Positions 8,600 to 16,492 of a stretch of 64,000 nt of DNA are shown piece after piece (within the stretch, counting starts at the first letter, position 1; each line of letters opens with the position of its first letter). The notes beneath the pieces were generated by a model. That model was given only the letters and a program-made list of their open reading frames with translations, was not told the DNA's origin and ran no database searches. Source of the DNA: JBFGFX01 sp965232455. GTDB taxonomy: Bacteria > Pseudomonadota > Gammaproteobacteria > Steroidobacterales > Woeseiaceae. The stretch covers positions 2,170,001 through 2,234,000 of the forward strand of contig OZ246981.1 of the NCBI GenBank assembly GCA_965232455.1. Reading direction: 5' to 3'. The position numbers were made by a program, and so were the translations under genes.

Positions 8600-8848
8600 A
8601 TGCCTTACAGCAAAGAAGAACGGCGGGTCCTGGAAGAATTCGGTCGCCGCATCCGCGATGCACGCGACGCGCACGAGTGGACCCAGGACGAACTGGCGTC
8701 GCGCGCCGGCCTGGATCGGACCTACGTCGGCGCCATCGAACGGGGCGAACGAAACGTCGCGCTGTTGAACATCAACAAGCTTGCCCTGACGCTCGGCGAA
8801 AGTTTCGAGGGTTTTCTTCCTTTCAGGATCGGGCGAAGGCGTAAGTAG
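8600..8848 (+). CDS. Controller-protein-like XRE regulator, copy 3 (divergent)
   Basis: An 82-residue XRE protein. Its HTH reads WTQDELASRAGLDRTYVGAI then ERGERNVALLNINKLALTLG. It differs from copies 1 and 2 at the start of the recognition helix (GLD in place of GMH) and at K-to-R and L-to-V positions just after it, while its operator also differs symmetrically. The tail is basic (RIGRRRK). This copy is the closest of the three to the classical C-protein motif LDRTY. No restriction-modification genes are adjacent. Confidence 0.85.
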   Translation: MPYSKEERRVLEEFGRRIRDARDAHEWTQDELASRAGLDRTYVGAIERGERNVALLNINKLALTLGESFEGFLPFRIGRRRK

Positions 8849-8898
8849 GGAAGCGCTGCTGCGGGAAACGCCTCGTTTGCGGGATCCGTTTTCGGGTC

Positions 8899-8924
8899 GC
8901 CCGTCAGTACGGGCTCCTAACAGG
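8899..8924. repeat. REP-like element, partial
   Basis: GCCCGTCAGTACGGGCTCCT matches the centre and right arm of the longer REP-like hairpin at 33412-33463 (GCCCGTCAGAACGGGCTCCT). It has a 5-bp stem around CAGT. Only half of the full element is visible. Confidence 0.5.
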
Positions 8925-8949
8925 AACCGTTTTGGGGGTCGCCTTTGGG

Positions 8950-9213
8950 CTAGTTCGCGTCCGCGTCCAGCACGTACACCGACTCGCAGTTGCCGAGCCG
9001 TGCGAGATCCACGGCAAGCCGCAGCGCCGACTCGTGATCCGTCGGGCATTTTCGATAAACGACGCGGTCAACCGCCCAGTCGCTACCGCAGCTTCGCCGG
9101 TACTGTATCTGCACCGACAGCCCTTCTCTGCGCGGGGTCTCCCGCAATATCATCGAACTCCGATCTTTCGGCACCCGGCCCAGCGTCAGCACGCGCTTAA
9201 CGCCGATCAGCAT
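8950..9213 (-). CDS. Small conserved-looking protein of unknown function
   Basis: An 87-residue frame whose ATG overlaps the 3' end of the upstream marR gene by 17 bp, a typical operon overlap. No family is recognised. The N-terminal half is basic (RVPKDRSSMILRETPRRE) with two cysteines (SCGSDW, RKCPTD), and the C-terminus may form a helix (ESALRLAVDLARLG). It is the last gene of the aspartokinase-homoserine dehydrogenase operon. Longer starts inside marR are possible but lack support. Confidence 0.55.
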   Translation of the reverse strand: MLIGVKRVLTLGRVPKDRSSMILRETPRREGLSVQIQYRRSCGSDWAVDRVVYRKCPTDHESALRLAVDLARLGNCESVYVLDADAN

Positions 9214-9691
9214 CGACACTCCCCGGTACCGGCGCCTGGATACGCCGGCCGATTTCCGCGGCGTAATCTCGCTCCCGCTCCCCAATCGGCAAATCGAGCA
9301 GACGCATGGCCTGGGCGATCCGCTCCCGCGCCAGTTCCAGCTGCTGCAAGCCGCGTGACGTGATGGTGACCGGTTTCTTGCGCTGATCCTCCTCGGAGAA
9401 GTGATAGCTCACCAGTCCGAGTGTGTGCAGTTCGGCCACCCACCTCGACACGGAACCTTTGAGGCCGGCGACCTCGGTGGCCAGCTCGGTCGGCCGCTTC
9501 GGCGCATCCGCCAGCGACTCCAGAAGCAACCAGAGCTCCAGCCGCAGCGGCACCGGCCCGAGCGCCTTGCGCAGCGTAAGCATCAGCGCTCTCGACATTC
9601 GCAGGATCAGAAGGGCGTCACCGGCTTGCAGGCAGTCGGCTCCACTCTGCTCTTCCGGCAATCCCGAACGGGTATCGGGCGCGCTGTTCAT
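9197..9691 (-). CDS. MarR-family transcriptional regulator
   Basis: A 164-residue protein with a MarR winged helix: the LRLELWLLLESL helix, the recognition helix region LATEVAGLKGSVSRWVAEL, and a wing and following helix (QRKKPVTITSRGLQQLELAR). It lies 20 bp after a second, more distant MarR protein. The position behind a methionine/threonine pathway enzyme suggests a local regulator, but the ligand is unknown. Confidence 0.85.
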   Translation of the reverse strand: MNSAPDTRSGLPEEQSGADCLQAGDALLILRMSRALMLTLRKALGPVPLRLELWLLLESLADAPKRPTELATEVAGLKGSVSRWVAELHTLGLVSYHFSEEDQRKKPVTITSRGLQQLELARERIAQAMRLLDLPIGERERDYAAEIGRRIQAPVPGSVDADRR

Positions 9692-9711
9692 GTCGGATCG
9701 GCAACCATACG

Positions 9712-10218
9712 TCAGGTCCCCTCGCGTTGAGTGTCAACAAAACGTCCAAGCTTTTTCCGAAGCCTCGCCAGCGTGCGCCGCTCCGAAGGGCTCAAGGCCC
9801 CGTCGAGACTCTCCACGATCTCGGTGAGCGAGCCCCGGGCGGCCTGTAGCTGCCGCCGGCCGTCGTCGGTCAGCGCGGCCATCCAGGTCCGCAGATCGGC
9901 GGGCGGGCGATGCCGGCTTACCCAGCCTTCCTGCCGCAGATGCGCCAACCAGCGGGAGACCGAGGGCTCGGCGTGCAGCGTCGCGTGACAGAGCGCGTGC
10001 TGCGGCAGCGGACCGCGCTCCAGCGCGCTCATGAGTTCGTATTCGCCCAGCGTCAGCCGGTAAGGTTTGAGCTTGGCCGTGATCACCCCGTTCAGGCCGC
10101 GGAGTTTCTTGAGCCACGACAGGCAATCGAGCGCAATGCAGGAATCGCTGACTTGCCGCCCGGAGTCGTCGCCACCGCCGCCGTTGTCTTCGGGAGACCG
10201 TATCGGACCCACGATCAT
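9712..10218 (-). CDS. MarR-family transcriptional regulator
   Basis: A 168-residue protein. After a Gly/Asp-rich leader (about 1-22) the MarR core is visible: LKPYRLTLGEYELMSALERG, HATLHAEPSVSRWLAHLRQEG as the HTH, and TWMAALTDDGRRQLQAAR after the wing. Its ATG overlaps the TGA of the aspartokinase-homoserine dehydrogenase gene, so the two are translationally coupled. It resembles the next gene but is clearly diverged. Two consecutive MarR genes could form a heterodimer or act separately. Confidence 0.85.
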   Translation of the reverse strand: MIVGPIRSPEDNGGGGDDSGRQVSDSCIALDCLSWLKKLRGLNGVITAKLKPYRLTLGEYELMSALERGPLPQHALCHATLHAEPSVSRWLAHLRQEGWVSRHRPPADLRTWMAALTDDGRRQLQAARGSLTEIVESLDGALSPSERRTLARLRKKLGRFVDTQREGT

Positions 10219-12050
10219 CGGTCTGCCCCGTTCGACAGTTCATCGCGTGACTGCGGCAAAACCTCGACGGGATCACAGGCCGTGTCCGGCCGGGAATACC
10301 GACCGTCGTCGTCGGCAAACGCAGCCGCGCTCACCGCCGAGTGCAAATCGATGAGATCGGCAACCACGGCCTCGGCCGTCGGCCAGCGGCCGGCTCCGTT
10401 CCCGCGCACGCGATCGACGCGTCCGTCCTCGGCGATCAGTTCCAGACGGCATTCCTCGCTATGCGCGCCCGCCAGAAAGTCATCTGCCGGCAGCGCCTCC
10501 GGAGCAACCGAAGCCCGACCATCGGCGTCGAGCACCGCAACCTGTCTCAACGTATGACCATTCGCTTTTGCCGCCTCGATGTCGTCGTCGCTCAGCGTGC
10601 CGAGCGCGACGCGACGCACCGACACGCTCTGCTCCTCGAACACTGCCTGGGCAAGCAGGCGCAGTTTGTCTTCCGCGTCCCGTCCGCTGAGTTCATGATC
10701 CGGGTTCTCCCCCGCCAAACCCTGCGCCTGCGCCTGGCCAACCGCGTCCGCGAGCGCAGTACCCGCGGTAAGTTCGTCCAGCACGTAACAGCAGGTGCCG
10801 TTCAACACGCCGCGAATCTTTTGTATGCGCCGCGCTCTCCGGATGCGCCGCACCGCCTCGAGCATCGACGCCGCTGCGCCGGCGGCGCCCGTGTACGCAA
10901 ACGACGTTTTGTTGGCCGCGGCAACTGCCGTCAGTTCCATGCCGTGGTGTACTACCAGATCCGTATTCGCCGTAACGACGGCGATACCTCTCGAGAGTTC
11001 GCTGTCCAAGACGAGCTTGTGAAATTGCGCGTCGCCCCCAACCTCGAACAACACGTCGTGCGGGCGCGCAATCAACGCTTCAATATCCGTCTCGAACAGT
11101 TCAGGATCAACACCGTCGTCCTTGTTCTGGTACGCCTTGCGTACCCCGATGCCGATCACGTCGAAAAGCGGCGGCAAACGCCGCAAACATTTGACGACGT
11201 CGCCACCGGTCACGCTGAAACCGAGCACGATGACTCTTAGCGGCGTGAACGACGCCGCGTCGGCGACGACGGAAGCAGGCGCACCAACGACGGTGCCGGT
11301 GTCCCGCAATAGCCCGGTGACTTCCGCCGTACACCCGTTTTCGCGCAGGTATTCCACCGCCTTTGGCTGCACGAGCACGGCGGCGACACGCAACGCTTCG
11401 TCATAGGTGATCGCGCCGTAGCGGTGCGGCCCTTTATTGCCGTCGCCATCAATGCGCTCGGGATCTTCGACGTTGTCGGCGGCGCATTCCGCAGGATCGC
11501 GTTCGTAAATCCCGTCAACGTCCTTGACGAGCCTGCATTGCCGGGCGCCGAGAGACGCCGCGAGAAACACGGCGGTCAGATCCGAGCCGCCCCGTCCCAA
11601 CACGGCGATACCGCCCTGTTCGTGGCGCGCCATGAATCCCGGTACGACCACCACCGGCGTTTCAGCCAGCGCCGCCCTCAGTACACCGACGTTGACCGAC
11701 ACCGGTTCCGCGTCGAGCCGGTCGCCGCCGGCGACAAAGTCGATCGAGGCAGTATCCAGAATCGACGCGGGCATGCCGGCACGGCGCAGGGAAAGGGTCA
11801 GCAGCGCCGCGGACTGGGTATCACCGGTCGCGACAAGCTGGGCGAGCGCCGCGGCCGGCGCCGCGGGATTTGCGATGTGATGTGCCTCGGCGAGTAACAC
11901 GTCCGTGTGGCGACCAATCGCCGATACGACAACCACTACCTGATATCCCCGACGGTAGGCCCGGTAAACGTCGTGCACGACTGCCGGCAGCCGGTCACGA
12001 TCGCTCAACACCGAACTGCCGAATTTCTGCACCACCAACGGACCCTGCAC
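10215..12050 (-). CDS. Bifunctional aspartokinase-homoserine dehydrogenase lacking ACT domains
   Basis: First and third committed steps from aspartate toward homoserine (threonine and methionine). Residues about 1-265 form an amino-acid kinase domain (VQKFGSSVLSD, GRGGSDLTAVFLAASLGA, KDVDGIYERDP). From about 275 a homoserine dehydrogenase follows, with nucleotide-binding VIVLGFSVTGGDV, substrate region GVLNGTCCYVLDEL and DAEDKLRLLA with the conserved Lys. The two are joined directly: the tandem ACT domains that give threonine feedback in ThrA are missing, leaving about 611 residues against about 810. I place the start at a GTG 6 bp after AAGGAG. A longer TTG start would begin in the terminator U-run and is rejected. 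Control is by the upstream SAM-II riboswitch, pointing to methionine supply. Confidence 0.88.
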   Translation of the reverse strand: MQGPLVVQKFGSSVLSDRDRLPAVVHDVYRAYRRGYQVVVVVSAIGRHTDVLLAEAHHIANPAAPAAALAQLVATGDTQSAALLTLSLRRAGMPASILDTASIDFVAGGDRLDAEPVSVNVGVLRAALAETPVVVVPGFMARHEQGGIAVLGRGGSDLTAVFLAASLGARQCRLVKDVDGIYERDPAECAADNVEDPERIDGDGNKGPHRYGAITYDEALRVAAVLVQPKAVEYLRENGCTAEVTGLLRDTGTVVGAPASVVADAASFTPLRVIVLGFSVTGGDVVKCLRRLPPLFDVIGIGVRKAYQNKDDGVDPELFETDIEALIARPHDVLFEVGGDAQFHKLVLDSELSRGIAVVTANTDLVVHHGMELTAVAAANKTSFAYTGAAGAAASMLEAVRRIRRARRIQKIRGVLNGTCCYVLDELTAGTALADAVGQAQAQGLAGENPDHELSGRDAEDKLRLLAQAVFEEQSVSVRRVALGTLSDDDIEAAKANGHTLRQVAVLDADGRASVAPEALPADDFLAGAHSEECRLELIAEDGRVDRVRGNGAGRWPTAEAVVADLIDLHSAVSAAAFADDDGRYSRPDTACDPVEVLPQSRDELSNGADR

Positions 12051-12109
12051 GCGCCACTCCTTGTCGCCTACGTGTGCGACAAACTGACGACGGCGTGCGG
12101 GTTGCAAAC

Positions 12110-12144
12110 AAAAAAAAACCTGTGTCGCCTTAGCGATGACAGGT
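12110..12144 (-). terminator. Intrinsic terminator in the leader, downstream of the SAM-II aptamer
   Basis: On the minus strand, ACCTGT pairs with ACAGGT around an inner CGC/GCG stem, followed by an uninterrupted run of nine or more U. It sits between aptamer and coding sequence, so it can act as the expression platform (premature termination). Confidence 0.8.
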
Positions 12145-12149
12145 CTGTC

Positions 12150-12203
12150 TCGCTTTAGCAGAATTTGGTTAGCGCCCGCAAGCTGGTCTCAAATCGGCGC
12201 GAG
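12150..12203 (-). ncRNA. SAM-II riboswitch aptamer
   Basis: The minus-strand RNA shows the SAM-II layout: stem P1 from GCGCC (12200-12196) with GGCGC (12176-12172), the loop element GAUUUGA and CUUGC, the pseudoknot AUUUG with CAAAU (12167-12163), and the hallmark GCUAAAG (12159-12153). It starts within a few bases of the predicted transcription start and is followed by a terminator, which would make it a transcriptional OFF switch for S-adenosylmethionine. Confidence 0.85.
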
Positions 12204-12207
12204 CAAA

Positions 12208-12237
12208 AGATTACTCCTGCGATTTCGTTTCTGTCAA
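12208..12237 (-). promoter_or_regulatory. Sigma-70 type promoter of the SAM-II/aspartokinase operon
   Basis: TTGACA and TAATCT are separated by 18 bp on the minus strand. The predicted start falls at the 5' end of the riboswitch aptamer, which supports both calls. Confidence 0.75.
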
Positions 12238-12506
12238 CGGCCCAACTTTCTTACTTGTGAAAGAGTGTCGATGATCATTACAAATCTCGAAAGCCGAGTT
12301 CTACGAAGACCACATAGCGCAGATTCGAGTGACCATCGAATCGATGCGAATAACTTTTTTGTTGTATTTTTTTTCGACAGTTTATGAAAACCCGATGAAC
12401 TTTTACGTTGATCAGCGCATCGTCGAGCTGCTCTCTTTCGAGTTGCAACCGTCGATTCGTTCACCAGTGTGACCAACGCCGTCGTTGCGGCGGCGGTCAT
12501 CTCGCT
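12238..12506. other. Intergenic region after the GGDEF gene
   Basis: AT-rich, with several T-runs. I see no gene. Both neighbours are transcribed leftward, so it holds the 3' trailer of the GGDEF gene and DNA upstream of the riboswitch promoter. Confidence 0.4.
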
Positions 12507-13601
12507 TCATCCGAGCCGCGACTCGAGATCGTTATCGACCTTGCAGTCCACCCTCAGCTGCCGTTCCATTTTGTTGTCGTAAAGCGCTCTGTCCGCACCG
12601 GCAAGCAGTTCGTCGGCGCTGCTCGTGCTTATGTCCGCCGCCTCGACGTAGTTGACCCCGACGCAAACAGAGACGTTAGTTTTACGTCCACCGTTCACGC
12701 TTATGCCGCTGTGGCGAATGCGATCCATGATGCGGTCGATGATTTTATCCACTTCCGCCCGGGGAATACCGACGATCACGACAAAAAACTCGTCGCCACC
12801 CAGCCTGCATACGCCGTCGGTATCACGCACGCACGCCAGCAACTCCTTTGCGACCATTCGGAGCGCGCGGTCGCCCGCGGCATGTCCGAAGGTATCGTTG
12901 ACCGACTTGAAGTCGTTGAGGTCGACCGCACACACCGCCACGCTCTTTTTCTCGTCGGCCGCTTTCTTGAGCGTTCCTTCGAGCAGCAGTTTGCCGCCGC
13001 GCCGATTCCAGATTCGCGTCAGGGGATCGAGCAGCGCCTGACGCCGGGCGATACTCAGTTTCGAGATCAGTTCCGTTTGCGCGTTGTGCAGCGCAACGGT
13101 CAGCAGCTCGCACTGCGCAAGCGCGGCGAGGTCGGTGAGGACCTGCTGATCCGCGCGTCGTTTTTCCCGCGGCTTCACGTCCATTGCGCATAGCGTACCA
13201 ATCACCGTGCCGTGCACGTTGTGCAGCGGAATCCCCGCGTAGAAACGGAACTTCGGTTCGCCGACGACGAGGGGATGGTTGGCGTACTTCAGGTTCTTGG
13301 ACAGGTCGTGGACCATCACCGGTTTGCCCTTGCGCACGGTGCGTTCGCAGAGGCTGTCCTTGATCGGCAGCTCGGAGACGTTCCAGCTGCTCACGGATTT
13401 GAACCACTGCGTATCGAGCGTAATCGCCGTGATGCCGACGACGGGCACGCCGAGCGCACAGCGGCCGAGCCGCGTAATCCGCTCGAACCGCTCTTCGATC
13501 GGCGTGTAAAACGCGTCGAGCGTATGCACCTCGGCAAGTTGCAAGGTCTCGGTGCCCGCCAGCGTCCGGCTGAGCGCGGTGGCTTCGGTTTCCTGCTTCA
13601 T
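12507..13601 (-). CDS. GAF-GGDEF diguanylate cyclase
   Basis: Soluble cyclic-di-GMP synthase candidate of about 364 residues. A GAF domain (about 35-175: LGRCALGVPVVGITAI, FYAGIPLHNVHGTVIGTLCAMD) precedes a GGDEF domain with the intact catalytic signature CRLGGDEFFVVIVG and the usual start LDPLTRIWNRRG. No inhibitory RxxD site directly before GGDEF is evident. The start is uncertain: ATGs 21 and 7 codons upstream exist in frame, but the sequence there looks unconserved. The neighbour on the other strand is unrelated, so its signal input is unknown. Confidence 0.88.
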   Translation of the reverse strand: MKQETEATALSRTLAGTETLQLAEVHTLDAFYTPIEERFERITRLGRCALGVPVVGITAITLDTQWFKSVSSWNVSELPIKDSLCERTVRKGKPVMVHDLSKNLKYANHPLVVGEPKFRFYAGIPLHNVHGTVIGTLCAMDVKPREKRRADQQVLTDLAALAQCELLTVALHNAQTELISKLSIARRQALLDPLTRIWNRRGGKLLLEGTLKKAADEKKSVAVCAVDLNDFKSVNDTFGHAAGDRALRMVAKELLACVRDTDGVCRLGGDEFFVVIVGIPRAEVDKIIDRIMDRIRHSGISVNGGRKTNVSVCVGVNYVEAADISTSSADELLAGADRALYDNKMERQLRVDCKVDNDLESRLG

Positions 13602-13787
13602 GTCACGTTCAATTCCCCGCATGCCCCGCGATGCAACGACATACACATATATGTCGGCCATCCGCGGGAAATCTTGAAGGCGTACACGGCTACCTTATAC
13701 GGTTTCGGTGCACGTAACCGTGCGGCGGGTCACCAAACCTTCATATTTCCGCTTCATCATGCGGGTTTGTCATGTCGGAGCGAATAC

Positions 13788-16451
13788 GTGCAGCGTCCAT
13801 CAAGAGACGCGGTGGCGGGCGGGCCAGGTTCGTCCGCCGCGCCCAATCTCCGGAACCGGTCACGCGGACAGACGTTTCACCTGCTGATGTTCCTGTCGGG
13901 TTTTGCCGGCCTCGGCTACGAAATGGTGTGGACGCGAATGCTGTCCGTGGCCCTAGGCCACGAGATCATTGCCGTGCTGGCGGTGATCGCGGCATTTTTT
14001 ACCGGGCTCGCGCTGGGCGCCTATACACTCGACGGCGTCGTCCGACGGAGCCCCGCTCCGGGACTCTGGTATGCCGCGCTCGAAGCCGTCATCGGCCTTT
14101 GGGCGCTGGCGCTCATCGCGCTGATTCCCGCGTTCAACGAATACCTGCCGCGTATCATCGGCGCCGAGCCGTCGATGCTCCGTCACTGGGGCAGCGTGTT
14201 CGCCGGGACGCTTCTGCTGCTGCTGCCGGCGACCGCCGCAATGGGCGCCACGCTGCCGGCGATGGAGCGTTTGGTTTCCGCGCACCGGCAAACCGGCTGG
14301 ACCGTCGGCGGACTCTACGCGGCCAACACGTTCGGCGCCGTTGCCGGAACGATGATCGCCACGTTTGCGCTCGCGCCCGCGCTCGGCTTCACGTTGACGC
14401 TGACCGCGCTTGCGACGGTCAACTTCCTCTGCGCCGGTGCGGTGCTGGTCATCGCCGATCGCGGTAAGGCGGAAAGTTCCCCCGCGAGAGCGGCCGTCGC
14501 CAATCCACCTTCTGCGACAGCGCTTGCAGCGCTGCTCTTCCTCACGGGATTGTTCGGCATCGGCTACGAGGTGCTCGTCATTCGCGTGCTCGGACAGGTG
14601 CTGGAGAACACGGTGTTCACCTTCGCCAGCCTGCTTTCCGTGTATCTGTTCGGCACGGCGTTGGGCGCGGCGCTCTACCAGGGGCACGCGCCGCGCGAGG
14701 ACTTCAAAACCGTGCTCGGCGGACTGCTGGCCGCGCTGTCACTCGCCTGCACGCTGGGCGTTGCGCTGTTATGGATCAGCGAACCTCTGCACCTGATGCT
14801 GGCGGACCGGCTCGGCGACGGTTACGGGCCCGCCGTGGTCGGCGAGGTGCTGGTCGCCCTGCTGATTTTCCTGCCGCCCACCTTATTAATGGGTGCAACC
14901 TTCAGCCATCTCGCGCAGGCGGCGCGCGACGAGTTCGGCGTTGGCCGCGCAATCGGCCTGAACACGCTCGGCGGCGCGCTGGCGCCGCTCGTGTTCGGCG
15001 TCGTCCTGCTGCCGCTGATGGGCAGCAAGTTATTGCTCCTGCTGCTGTGCGCCGCTTACCTGCCGCTCATTCCGCTGTGGACCAAACAGCGCCGGACGAC
15101 GGCAAAAAGGGCGTTGACGGTCGCCGGTCCCGCGGCGGCCGCCGCCGTGCTGCTTTTCCTGCCGACGCCGCTGCGTTTCGTCGGCGTGCCGCCGGGCGGC
15201 GAAATTCTCAGTTACGACGAAGGGGTGATGGCGTCGGTCGCGGTCGTGCGCGACGCCAACGACATTCGATTTCTCAAGGTGAACAACCATTATTCGATGG
15301 GCAGCTCGGTCAGCCGCTTTTCGGACCGCCGCCAGGCCCACATTCCGCTGCTGCTGCACCGCGCGCCGAGTGACGCGCTGTTCCTCGGCCTCGGCACCGG
15401 GTCCACGTTCGTCACTTCCGCGGTGCACCCGGAACTGTCCGCAACGGCGGTCGAACTGCTGCCGGAAATCCTGCCGGTGCTCGAATACTTCGGGCCGTCC
15501 GCGGAGACCATCGAAGGCAATAAACGGTTTCGTCTCGTGACTTCGGACGCGCGGCGTTTCGTCCGCGCGACCGACGAACGGTACGACGTCATCATCGCGG
15601 ACGTGTTTCACCCCTCGCGCGACGGCGCGGGTTCGCTCTACACGGTCGAACACTTCGACGCCATCCGAGCGAGCCTGCGCGAGGACGGCCTGTTCTGCCA
15701 GTGGTTGCCGTTGTTTCAGCTCGACCTGCCCACGCTGCAGACCATCGTACGCTCGTTCGTCAATGTCTACCCGGATTCGGAAGCCTATCTCGCTCACTAC
15801 AGTCTCGGCCAGCCCATCCTCGGCCTCGTCGGTCGCGACAAACCGACGGATTACCATCGCGGCTGGCTCGCTGACCGCGTGCGCGACCGCCGGCTTGCCG
15901 AAGACCTCACCGGCGTACGGCTGAACTCGGATTTTGCGCTGTTCGGCGGTTTCCTCGCCGGCACCTCGTCGCTGCGGCAGTTCGCCGGCGACGGCCCGCT
16001 AAACACCGACGACCGGCCGATCGTCACGTTTCAGGCGCCGGGTTTCGTTTACGCCGCGCCCGAACCAGCCTGGCTTCGGCTGCTCGAAGTGCTCGCCGGC
16101 ACCGAAGCCGCGCCCGCCGATTTGCTGGGCCGGGCGGTGCGGGACGAGCCGGCGTTTGCCGGCCGTCTCGCCGACTACTGGCGCGCGCGCGACGCCTACC
16201 TGGAGGCCGGTATTCGTATCGCGCCCAGCGCCGACGTCGAGAGCCTGCTCGCCCAGATCCGCGAGCCGCTGCTCTCCGTCGCCCGCCTGAGCAGCGATTT
16301 CGTGCCGGCCTATGCCCCGCTGCTCGAGGCAGCCGCGGAGCTCCACAAATCCAACCCGGCGGCCGCCCGCGCGCTGCTCGACGACCTCGCCAGTTCGGTA
16401 CCCGACCGGCCCGAGGCTCTTGCACTGAGAAGGCAGCTGTTCGACGAATGA
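13788..16451 (+). CDS. Membrane-fused spermidine synthase-like protein
   Basis: About 887 residues. The N-terminal half is a polytopic membrane domain of MFS-like character (FLSGFAGLGYEMVWTRML, then a repeated LFLTGLFGIGYEVLVIRVL, suggesting two related halves). The C-terminal part has a spermidine-synthase-type methyltransferase fold (LFLGLGTGSTFVTSA, VTSDARRFVRAT, YDVIIADVFHP), then an extra helical tail. Such fusions are common in environmental bacteria, and their actual product is rarely known. The start is a GTG 7 bp after GGAG; the frame is open further upstream but overlaps the opposite GGDEF gene. It ends 41 bp before an oxygenase gene. Confidence 0.82.
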   Translation: MQRPSRDAVAGGPGSSAAPNLRNRSRGQTFHLLMFLSGFAGLGYEMVWTRMLSVALGHEIIAVLAVIAAFFTGLALGAYTLDGVVRRSPAPGLWYAALEAVIGLWALALIALIPAFNEYLPRIIGAEPSMLRHWGSVFAGTLLLLLPATAAMGATLPAMERLVSAHRQTGWTVGGLYAANTFGAVAGTMIATFALAPALGFTLTLTALATVNFLCAGAVLVIADRGKAESSPARAAVANPPSATALAALLFLTGLFGIGYEVLVIRVLGQVLENTVFTFASLLSVYLFGTALGAALYQGHAPREDFKTVLGGLLAALSLACTLGVALLWISEPLHLMLADRLGDGYGPAVVGEVLVALLIFLPPTLLMGATFSHLAQAARDEFGVGRAIGLNTLGGALAPLVFGVVLLPLMGSKLLLLLLCAAYLPLIPLWTKQRRTTAKRALTVAGPAAAAAVLLFLPTPLRFVGVPPGGEILSYDEGVMASVAVVRDANDIRFLKVNNHYSMGSSVSRFSDRRQAHIPLLLHRAPSDALFLGLGTGSTFVTSAVHPELSATAVELLPEILPVLEYFGPSAETIEGNKRFRLVTSDARRFVRATDERYDVIIADVFHPSRDGAGSLYTVEHFDAIRASLREDGLFCQWLPLFQLDLPTLQTIVRSFVNVYPDSEAYLAHYSLGQPILGLVGRDKPTDYHRGWLADRVRDRRLAEDLTGVRLNSDFALFGGFLAGTSSLRQFAGDGPLNTDDRPIVTFQAPGFVYAAPEPAWLRLLEVLAGTEAAPADLLGRAVRDEPAFAGRLADYWRARDAYLEAGIRIAPSADVESLLAQIREPLLSVARLSSDFVPAYAPLLEAAAELHKSNPAAARALLDDLASSVPDRPEALALRRQLFDE

Positions 16452-16492
16452 CGTTTCCGGGCCGCGCCCGTCAAGCTAACAGAGGAGTTTTC

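Noticed and set aside
6757..8848. A restriction-modification system around the controller-like genes
   Set aside because: No endonuclease or methyltransferase motifs were found in either direction; only regulators and decayed sigma/anti-sigma genes are present.
12051..12107. TTG start of the aspartokinase-homoserine dehydrogenase frame
   Set aside because: It would begin in the U-run of the intrinsic terminator; the GTG after AAGGAG fits the kinase start.
13212..13787. N-terminal extension of the spermidine synthase-like frame
   Set aside because: The stretch is antisense to the GGDEF protein and has no similarity to the family; a GTG with GGAG at 13788 is a better start.
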